Assembly (NCBI GenBank): GCA_002205965.3
Contig: NADL03000697.1
Coordinates: 372,001-436,000 of the forward strand
DNA: 64,000 nt
Direction of reading: 5' to 3'
Origin: Kappaphycus alvarezii
Taxonomy: Eukaryota > Rhodophyta > Florideophyceae > Gigartinales > Solieriaceae
Below the pieces are notes generated by a model. The model made no database searches and had not been told where the DNA came from. It saw only the letters and a program-made list of their open reading frames with translations. Every line of letters begins with the position of its first letter. Within the stretch, counting starts at the first letter, position 1. A program made the position numbers and the translations under genes. This document shows positions 56,334 through 64,000 of this stretch, piece by piece.

Positions 56334-56775
56334 AGTGTCTATTGGACCGTTGTTCTCATACGAGGACTACTTTTAGAAGTTTTTTCAACACAAGATATTT
56401 TTACCTCAGCGCATTTCTTGTTCCTCAGCATTTGTTCATGAGTGTAGATGGCCGATCAAAACGAACTTTTCAATCTTGTTGACTTCGATGAAGGCTAGAG
56501 ATAAATGTAGGGTGATTTAATATTTGAAAGATATGGTCAATTGTGGCCCGGAATATCCTACTGGGTGCCCAGTAGTATCTTTCAAATTACCCTAAAAAGC
56601 TGGTTCAAGGCCCCCAGCAAACAGACTGGTAGAGCAGTTTTCCCTTACCAGCTTCCGCTCTCCGCAGCATGTTGTGAAAACGGCTTAATTTGTGAAGGAA
56701 ATGTAGTTCGTATTATCGTGGGGGGTTTCAGAAACGAGGGCCAATATACAGTAAGAGTACAGTAAGAATTACTGG
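56334..56775. mobile_element. MITE-like element, interrupted and right-truncated
   Basis: It begins AGTGTCTATTGGACCGTTGT with a variant palindrome (TCTCATACGAGGAC). It follows the complete copy at 51.8 kb in inverse orientation through GATGGCCGATCAAAACGAAC and GGAAATGTAGTTCGTATTAT to the TAAGAATTACTG region. The right third is missing where the LINE chain at 56776 starts. A LINE tail is inserted at 56501. Confidence 0.75.
56501..56629 (-). mobile_element. 129-bp LINE tail B inside the MITE
   Basis: Flanked by TAGAG at 56496-56500 and 56630-56634. On the minus strand it runs from the coding end (CTGTTTGCTGGGGGCCTTGA, then CCAGCTTTTTAGGG) through a CTACTGGG/CCCAGTAG hairpin to AAATATTAAATCACCC. 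The third MITE copy shows the empty site (GGCTAGAGCAGTTTTCC). Confidence 0.9.
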
Positions 56776-56920
56776 GGGGAATTGGGTTTCCTTGAATGTG
56801 TTGGTATACGTAATTTTCCTGCTAAGAGCAATCGCAGACTAGGACTACTGTAAAAAGGGTAATCACTTACTGTACATACCCTCAGAACGGAGGTTCTCTG
56901 GAATACACAATGGGGGAATT
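56776..56920 (-). mobile_element. LINE tail, first link of a head-to-tail chain
   Basis: About 145 bp, from GGGGGAATTGGGTTTCCTTG to ATACACAA. It is nearly identical to the 3' UTR of the next copy (56921-57060), including TACATACCCTCAGAACGGAG. 5'-truncated within the 3' UTR. Confidence 0.8.
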
Positions 56921-57547
56921 GGGTGAATTGGGTTTACTTGAATGGGTTGGTATACTTAATTTTCCTGCTAAGAGCAATCGCACACTAAGACTACTGTAAG
57001 TAGGGTAACCACTTACTGTACATACCCTCAGAACAGAGGTTCTCTGGAATACACTGTATACACAATTTCAAGTTGCGGCCTAAGTGTCGCTCAAAACTCC
57101 TTCCAACAAACAACTGGCGTTATTCTGGAGAAGTCTCGCCGCGTGACGAGCGAACAATGTTCGCTGCGCATCAGCAATCGGAATGGCTGCCCGTGCGGCA
57201 ATACCAGTCGCAACCCGGTTGGCGAAGTCCCGAGCGGAAGGGTGCCAGCCCCCCAACGTGGAGAGTGGAAGGGCAATGAAGCGATGCCCAGGACCCTTGG
57301 AACGTATTAACTCGGCAAAGCGAGTGTCCTTGCCCAGGCGAGCATGGTTAAGGGGCTTGAGTGGGCATCGCGCCAGGGAGGGAAGGCGGGCGGGGGTGAG
57401 GGGATGGATAACGGTTTCGTCATAATAGTGCGTGCCCCCGTTCTCTCCAAGCGCCTTGATGTCCGGGCGAACTGCATGGCCGGGTTGTGGCGGCTCGAGG
57501 ACAGGTTGTCGGGCAGCTTTGGAGAGATCTGCAGCAAACAAACGTGT
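56921..57547 (-). mobile_element. RLE-type LINE, C-terminal endonuclease end, second link
   Basis: An open frame of about 153 codons to the stop near 57080 holds FAADLSKAARQPVLEP, the endonuclease RPDIKALGENGGTHYYDETV, LPLSTLGGWHPSARDF and the C-terminus RHAARLLQNNASCLLEGVLS. The 3' UTR is 56921-57079. Upstream truncation is at 57547, where the next copy's 3' end (GAATTGGGTTTACTTGAATG) starts. Its sequence differs clearly from the copies at 33-35 and 49-51 kb, so it is another lineage. Confidence 0.85.
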
Positions 57548-58900
57548 CTGAATTGGGTTTACTTGAATGGGTTGGTATTGCCGTTTGTCTTCTCAAAATT
57601 CCGTGTGCTCCACAGGATCGCTCGCGCGATCAGCGAAATTGCAATCATATTATGTCCAGGACGTTGTCAGGAGGAGAGGTGAAGTTGTTAGGGTCAGCGT
57701 CAAGATCCTGGAAAGCCAGGTTTTGTTTTGCATGGCAGCAGTGACCTTGGATAAACACAGCTAGGATTTGATAAGTGAAGGCCTGGGATTGGCACTGGTG
57801 AAGTCCTAAAGTTCTAACGAAACTTTTTATGCCTGCAGCTAAATGAAGTCGGACTGTGCAGCCGCCCTTTCCATGTACTACAACAAACAACGAACATACG
57901 ATTTTAATAAATGTTCACTAAACCGAGCTGGGTCACTCAGGCATCAGGTGATGTGAGAGACATAGCACGGCGAGATACGGCATGAGCCGTCAGCTGGAGA
58001 ACGAGGGAGGCGAGGGTGGTGACCAATCGGTGGTATTCATCAGATGGGGGTTTCCCGCGGCGGAGTGCGAAAAAGGAGGCGACTTTGGCCAGGGTCTCAC
58101 GGGCAGGTTTGCCGATGGCTCCGTGAGTATCGAATCCAAGAGGGTAGAACTGGGCTTGTATTGTCCCACAGAGGGCAGCGTAATGCGCGGCTTTCGAGGC
58201 TTCAATGGGCAGGGTAGCCCCTCCGGAGGTCTTGCGAGAGTGGGGGATGGAGAGTGCGGTGTAGGGGCTTGCAATGAAGACGTCAAGTGAGAAGGGACGT
58301 GAGAATTCGATGTCATCAATGAGGATGTCCATTCGGCGTCGTTTCGAGTACGGGAGGTGGGCTTCGCAGGGGAAGGTATATTCGAGCTTCGGGCGCAACA
58401 GTACAGAAGGATGTCAGAGGAGGGTATACAGTTTGTCTCGAAGGTGGTTGTGGAGTCGGAGGAATCCCTCCATCGCTGGGCAGTGGATAGCATGTCTCCC
58501 GAGTGGGTCGAGGAGGGGCAGGGGTCGAGCTTGGGACAGGGAACGTTTGGGTGTTTTACTCTTGGAAGATATATCCGATCTATCCCATGGTTTTCCAAAC
58601 AACTACAATGGACTCAAAAAGGGTATACAGACACAGTAATGGGGAAGGAACTACGCTCCCTAAAATGCTACCTTCAGGCCAGCCATCAAGCAGGCCGCAT
58701 TGGACATGACGGCTGCTACAGCGTGCCTTTGCATCAAAACCCCCCGAACCTTGGGAGAGTGCACACCGGGGGCAGTGGTCCTGGCCGTTGAAGACAGATG
58801 ACTACCAATCTAAATTCTGGATTTCTAGAAACGGGGAGCATTTGATTCGAGAAGAGCACAATAATGAGAGTGCTCTAAATATGCACCACGGTACGTTCAC
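57548..58900 (-). mobile_element. RLE-type LINE, C-terminal part, third link
   Basis: The 3' UTR is 57548-57936. Coding reads upward from the stop at 57937: RRAMSLTSPDA at the end, FYPLGFDTHGAIGKPARET, endonuclease region RRRMDILIDDIEFSRPFSLD, and LDPLGRHAIHCPAMEGFLRL with HNHLRDKL (zinc motif and RH..LRD block). An insertion at 58537-58749 separates this from DHCPRCAL, the first half of the zinc motif. At least one frame change is present. The 5' limit near 58.9 kb is approximate. Confidence 0.82.
58537..58749 (-). mobile_element. 213-bp LINE tail A inserted in a LINE zinc motif
   Basis: Flanked by CTTGGGA at 58530-58536 and 58750-58756. It contains the last codons (MQRHAVAAVMSNAACLMAGL on the minus strand) and the complete tail A 3' UTR. 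The host LINE reading continues on both sides of the duplication. Confidence 0.92.
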
Positions 58901-59514
58901 ATCACACCCCCCACGTTTATCTCTTTAACCTGCTCAACGTTGAACCTGCTCCTAGTTCTGTAGGTACTCTTACCCTATTCAAACCTAATCGTTGTAGGTT
59001 TGTTACAGTGGGGTATTCAAGACTGTGCATGTTGCACCTGCATATGCCTGTGGTAAAGTAATTCATGATACTCTTGGAAGCTGCTCTGTACAGCACTGTA
59101 CATTATGAAAAAATCTGCTTACATTGTACTGTACTGTAACTGAGCTGGTGGTATGAGTACTGTATTACTTTACAGTCTTCCGAATCTGGTTGTACCAAGT
59201 GTAGATAGATGGGCAATGGGTGCTCGCCAGGTGGCGTATCTATTTATTCAACCTTTGTTGCTCACTATTTGTCCAAAACACGACATCGTGTCTAATTGGT
59301 CAAAGGGTCTTTTGGCGGGGAACAATCATGTAAAAAGGCCGGGAATTTGTAGCGAGCGGTCGGTTACATGGGGAAAGACACCAGGATATGATATCAATTT
59401 GTACGTCATGTGATTTTCTCGTAAGCGCCGCTACAATCGATCAAACTGGAAATGGGAGGGAGTGGAGCAAAAAGTAATGCTAGCCTAAGAGCAGACATTT
59501 CTTCCCGCCAAAAA
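58901..59514. other. spacer
   Basis: Nothing recognised in about 600 bp. Confidence 0.4.
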
Positions 59515-59520
59515 TCTGCG

Positions 59521-59673
59521 GGGAAATTTGGGGCGTTTTTAATGCATGAAAAATATGGTCAGCTGTTCCCTGAAGGATGTCGTGATGGTAAAGGCTTACA
59601 ATGTAAAGGGTTGGCGGGAAGTTGTCAAAACGCTAGAAAACTGACGGGAGGCCGGCCAACAGGCACGCTGCAT
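59521..59673 (-). mobile_element. 153-bp LINE tail B with target duplication
   Basis: Flanked by TCTGCG (59515-59520 and 59674-59679). On the minus strand it reads the codons for AACLLAGL (GCAGCGTGCCTGTTGGCCGG), then the 3' UTR to CATGCATTAAAAACGCCCCA. Nearly identical to 48841-48990. Confidence 0.88.
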
Positions 59674-59836
59674 TCTGCGTCGCATGTTGGTATCGCTATC
59701 TGATCTTTCGTGCCAATTTCCAAAAGAGGAAAGACGGGGTTTCTTTATTAAGATGTATGGATTAATTCCAAAAGTCCTAGCCTTTCAACTTCATTTTAAC
59801 CCCGCGCCTAGATCATACCCATCAAACGGGCAGATA

Positions 59837-60270
59837 AGTGTCTATTGGACCGTTGACCTCATATGAGGACTACTTTTAGCACTTTTTTCAATACATTTTT
59901 TTTTACCTCAGCACATTTTTTGTCCCTCTGCATTAGTTCATGAGTGTAGATGACCGATCAAAACAAACTTTTCAAGATCGTTGACCTCGGTGAAGGCTAG
60001 AGCAGTTTTCCCTCACCAGCTTCTGATCTTCGCAAGAAGTTGTGAAAATGGCTTCATTTTGGAAGGAAATATAGATCGTATTATCTTGGGAGTTTTAGAA
60101 ACGAGGGGGCATGTACAGTAAGAATTACTGTAATGTAACTTAACAAAAAAACCTTTTTAGCAGTAAACATTTCGGCCTTCCAAAACATTTACCGTTCCAG
60201 AATATAACGGAAACCGCCCTCATATGAGGACAAAGTGTGCCTCATATGAGGACATTGTAGGGTCGTATAG
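59837..60270. mobile_element. MITE-like element, third copy
   Basis: It starts AGTGTCTATTGGACCGTTGA with a CCTCATATGAGGAC palindrome and ends with two more CCTCATATGAGGAC copies before GTCGTATAGAAAAT. It aligns along its length with the complete copy at 51841-52287 in inverse orientation and shows the undisturbed site where the 56.5-kb copy was hit. The right terminal repeat is diverged. Confidence 0.8.
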
Positions 60271-60295
60271 AAAATAGAATCCACGACACCAGCGA

Positions 60296-60560
60296 GTACA
60301 TAGTCCAGAGGCCGTTCGAGCGATAAAGACCTATGGGATGGTTAGAGCGGTGCTTTGCAAAAGGCATGCTGCTGCGGCCGTCATGTCCAACGCGGCATGC
60401 CTGCTCGCCGGCATTGGGCCGGCCCTGTAAGGGAGCAAGATTGTTTACTGTAGAGTTACCTATCAGCGATGACTTATCCCGCAAATTGTAACGTATTAGT
60501 CTCGTGGATATAACCGACCACATCTTCCATGCATTGAAATAAACCAAAAATTACCCCTAG
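60296..60560 (+). mobile_element. RLE-type LINE 3' end, plus orientation
   Basis: The coding end YGMVRAVLCKRHAAAAVMSN plus AACLLAGIGPAL and a stop is at about 60303-60428. It is followed by a 3' UTR very like that of 49577-49694 (CTTATCCCGCAAATTGTAAC, GACCACATCTTCCATGCATT), ending CAAAAATTACCCC. 5'-truncated. Confidence 0.85.
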
Positions 60561-60959
60561 TCCAGTGTCATTGTCACAGGAAGCCAATTCGAAAATGTGA
60601 CAACAACTGTTCAAATTAAATCCATCCTGGAATTCAGAAGGGGAGGGGAATTTGGGGTGCTTTAATAATAGTGTCATTACAGTGGACTGTACGTAGTAAA
60701 TTACCGTGAAACCCATCACCGCCGACGTGGCATTACCGGGTCCATTGCTGCGGATTAATACTCTAGCGCTGGCCTCAATGATTCCTTCTCTAGCGCGAGG
60801 CACAAGTTTTTTTCTGTTCTACGACTGAGTCAAGTCTAGCACTACACGCCGTTCGTTCGGCTCGGCCCCGTACTTATCCTTCAGTACGTTCTACCCTACC
60901 GCTCCCTTCCTTCTCTTAAATTACTTACACGAAACCGCACCCACGTGTTGATTGTACAA
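60561..60959. other. spacer or LTR leader of the element that follows
   Basis: A minimal minus-strand tail B scrap (GGGGAATTTGGGGTGCTTTA) lies at 60646-60668. The rest, GC-richer towards 60.95 kb, may be the LTR or leader of the copia-like element, but I could not define LTR ends. Confidence 0.35.
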
Positions 60960-63900
60960 CACGGGTCTCATGTGTATGATGTGGTCTAACACACGACAAT
61001 CCGGATTCTTGTTGAACTCAGCGCTCAAATCTACCTCTCGGCCCCCCTGCGTCCTCAACATCCGCTGCACCCTGATCTACAGATCTAGTTGGAAACGAAG
61101 AATCCCTATAATTATCAAGATGCCCATGATGACCCGATCCTACCTCAATTCGAGTACTGACAAGCTTCGTATGATGATAAGAAACTGCTTTGGTCAAGGA
61201 CTACTGCTGACTTTTTTAACGCTGTTGAAGCAGCCCTTGACATGTACGTACCTACTGGGTTAGAAGTCATAATCAGAAAAGCCGTTGGAAGTCGCCGAAT
61301 CGTATACATTCTCTGAGTTTTTGGAACATTTGATACTTCCAAACAGCGATTTATTCGTCTCGGAGTACTTCAAGATATCTTTATTCCCGAACAGTGCCCT
61401 GTACCAGTTACATGATATATTTTACTTCTCATCTATAACTGGTGACTACACTACAACAGCTGGTTTTTCTGTCGCAGACATGCGCAATAAACTTCTTCGT
61501 TCTCACATGTGGATGTGCTATCTTGTGTCCGCCGAGGCTGAATATTGCGAGATAATTGTCGAGGAATGCTTCCCTTCTCAGGAGTCGATGTGGACATCAG
61601 CGACATCGCGCTACACAAGTGATTTGGTGAATCCTGGTGACTCGAATAATCGTGCTGGACCCTCATCTCGGATTTTTGTTATTCTATTGGGTAAACTAAG
61701 CATCTCAAGTGTACCGAACTGTCTATTACAAGAGAATGATGCTAAATACATTGACCAAAATCGAGCCAATTTAACCGCCTAATCTGATATTAGAATCGCT
61801 GAAAGTGCGACACTGCATCAAATCTAACAACCAAAGACAAGTCGGCAGGCTGAATATACTTTTGGACTCGAATTTTACTCTATCGATCGTGAAGAGGTCT
61901 CCAATATAGCCGAAAATACTTTTGCGGCTAATAGAACTGCGAATGAACTTGTATCTCGTCGAAATGTTGGGGACAAAGACCCTCATAAATCAAATTATAT
62001 CCAGCAGATGTTCAAGAAACCGTGATTTTCTGGGAATATCTCCGAGGACACCGAAGACACGATGCGATTGTACAGGATCCGCTCCCGTCAGTATAGGCTG
62101 TCCCGACATCTACAAGAAGACTTTCTCGTGGATGTTTTCGATGGTCCTCCCGCCGCTTCTTCCCGGACAATTGCTTCAATTACAGCGACTTGAGCTACCA
62201 AGAAATATTATCCGTGATGTGTAATGAATATAACAGCGATGAACATCCTATGTAAATCAAGAGAAACTTGGAAACTCTTCGACTACGGACTTTCATGGCC
62301 GAACATAAAATACAAGACGTTTCTGTCCGTTTCACCAAAACCAAACTTCTTGACTATACCAACGCTCTTTTTCACAGTGCCGGACTAATTCTCGATCTGA
62401 CGACAATAAGATCGACTAACTTTGCAGCGCTGTTGTTGAGTTTTATGAATGGTCACATATATCCATTCAGAGTATAACGACCCATCGCCATACTTTAATT
62501 AGGTTTGTAACCTCCCTTCATGAGCCAATTGAGAGTTTATATGAGCTGCAAATCATAACAGGGGGGCTCCGATCCAGCACTCACGTCTCAGCCGCCGAAA
62601 CGGCTCAAATAGTTCATATGCACTAAGCTCGTCATCCTCGATGCATCCAAAGATATGAACGAAATCCTATTCGCGTTAAACTTTCCACACACCCTGCGAC
62701 TTCCATCAACCCGTCAGCAAATTGCATCGAGGACTTCCAGAAGGCCTGTGCTGCAGGACTCTGTGCCAAATGCAAGCACCCTTGGCAACCAAAGTACCGT
62801 TTTTCCCGCCATAATGTTATCAACAATGTTCGAACAAGGATTTGGCATGGTGAGAAGCCCATCCACGTCCTCAAAGACTCCATCAATAGTGAAGGGAATT
62901 CCCCTCCTTCACCAAAGATCGATCAAAGTACTCAAGATGATGTAACTTTCGGCCTTCTCGATATGTTCGACTCCCACTTCTCCACCGGTCGAAAGAATAA
63001 TGAGCATGATTACCCAGAAGACCATGAACCTAAGATAGCAGGCCATAGCTACCTGATCAATGCATTCGTCTCGAATGAACAAAATTTACTCCCAGTGCCT
63101 CTCATCGGCTTTGAAATCTCCTTTGGTACACGATGTGCATTATTTTTGCATCGGCGAAGAAATGTGACCAATTCAAATTTGCGCCGCCATACAACCCATT
63201 CATTAGCCCCTCAAATTGCTGAAGATATCGCTAAATTCGATATAACTGATATCTACGCCGCAGCTAACCGAAATATTGACAAAAAGGCCCCATGGCCTTC
63301 TTTGTGATACTGGGACGCCAACTTCGGTTGGTGTAAGAAGGAGCTCGATCGCATACGTTTTTAGCTCCCAATACCATCTAGAAGGCATAAGCCGTCATTG
63401 CATCGTTTCATATTTGGCGATAACGTGTACCAGTCTCTTGGGCGTTACGTTCTTCTTCTCGATACTCTTCCCAGGATCAAGGAGATTCTCGTGGTCTCTA
63501 ACATAGTCCCGGCTGATGTTCTTGCACTACTTGGTATGGATACAATGGACCTTTAGTCTTTTACCACTTTCACTATATCCAACAGACTGGTGAAACGTAT
63601 TACCGTTGACGTGCCGAACTTTGACTACGTGTACACAGTCAAGTGGCATATCCCCATTGCAAGGTGACATAGCAATAATATCTACTTTCCCATTAAGAAA
63701 AGCAGTATCTGTACAAAGTTCACCCGTCAGAAGCTACTACTCATGCGTAAGTATTTCTTCCGCCCCTTTGCGCAGAAGACCCTCGATCTTCTCAAACATT
63801 CCAATCAGTACTATGTCACTCCGGAAACCCTAAGAACATTACAGGATATTAGCAAAAGTCTTGACCCATGTCAACGGATTCAGTCTACACCAATGTGCTT

Positions 63901-64000
63901 CCGCTCCAGCATCGGCGCTGAGAATTGCAGTTTCAATGAGCGCATTTTCCTTTACATTATATACATCGGATCTGATCCGGTATTGAAATTTGTCGAAAAG
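60960..64000 (+). mobile_element. decayed copia-like LTR retrotransposon, 5' part
   Basis: The plus strand carries old coding sequence. A gag-like region at about 61.0-62.5 kb is assigned only by position (peptides such as DDKKLLWSRTTADFFNAVEA). A retropepsin with DTG at 63306-63314 follows, then its FIFGDNVYQSLGRYVLLL and LALLGMDTMD blocks at about 63.4-63.55 kb. A pre-integrase region (LLMRKYFFRPFAQKTLDLLK) and the lead-in to integrase run to the window edge. The order protease, pre-integrase, integrase is that of Ty1/copia-like pol; RT, if present, lies beyond 64000. It is a fossil with many breaks, clearly older than the gypsy element at 14-21 kb. Confidence 0.7.

Overview
This looks like nuclear DNA of a eukaryote. 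The one complete host gene, a SUMO homologue at 45.4-45.95 kb, carries a spliceosomal intron (GTACGT donor, CTAAC branch-like motif, AG acceptor). Most of the rest is a graveyard of retroelements in AT-rich spacer. The mix (Ty3/gypsy, a copia-like element, non-LTR elements with a restriction-like endonuclease, short introns) fits a unicellular eukaryote such as an early-branching fungus, ichthyosporean or other protist. I cannot name the species.

Layout. 0-13.4 kb: AT-rich spacer with a 38-bp minisatellite, two decayed LTR pieces and one 165-bp dispersed repeat (family D). 13.98-21.10 kb: a Ty3/gypsy LTR element whose gag-pol lies on the minus strand. Between pol and the 3' LTR it carries, on the plus strand, an unusual accessory gene remnant. 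That gene begins with a close imitation of the histone H3 N-terminal tail (ARTKQ...STGG.AP) and continues into a thiol-peptidase-like segment and a basic C-terminus; this is the most novel item in the window. 21-27.6 kb: spacer, LTR pieces, LINE tails, and a complete 1.49-kb solo LTR (24673-26162, target duplication AGAAT) that contains an acidic-protein ORF. 27.6-30.5 kb: a gypsy RT scrap cut by another such LTR, then a casein-kinase-1-like pseudogene that received an 81-bp LINE tail. 30.6-35.6 kb: two non-LTR retrotransposon copies; the first is split by a second complete solo LTR (31165-32626, duplication GTCTC), the second by a family D repeat placed just after its YADD motif. 35.6-39.0 kb: another LTR and a series of LINE tails. 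39.0-45.4 kb: a very AT-rich block without recognisable repeats, ending at the SUMO gene. 46-60.6 kb: many LINE tails, three larger LINE copies (49.6-51.0, 56.9-57.5, 57.5-58.9 kb), three copies of a MITE-like element with CCTCATATGAGG palindromes, and more family D repeats. 61-64 kb: the decayed 5' part of a copia-like LTR element running off the right edge.

How the parts relate. Nearly all short GC-richer patches are 3' ends of one superfamily of non-LTR retrotransposons: each is 5'-truncated, ends in a characteristic 3' UTR, and in six cases is flanked by a short target duplication I could read. Several are joined head to tail, the 3' end of one copy abutting the truncated 5' end of the next. 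No bacterial, CRISPR or rRNA features were found, and no convincing tRNA.
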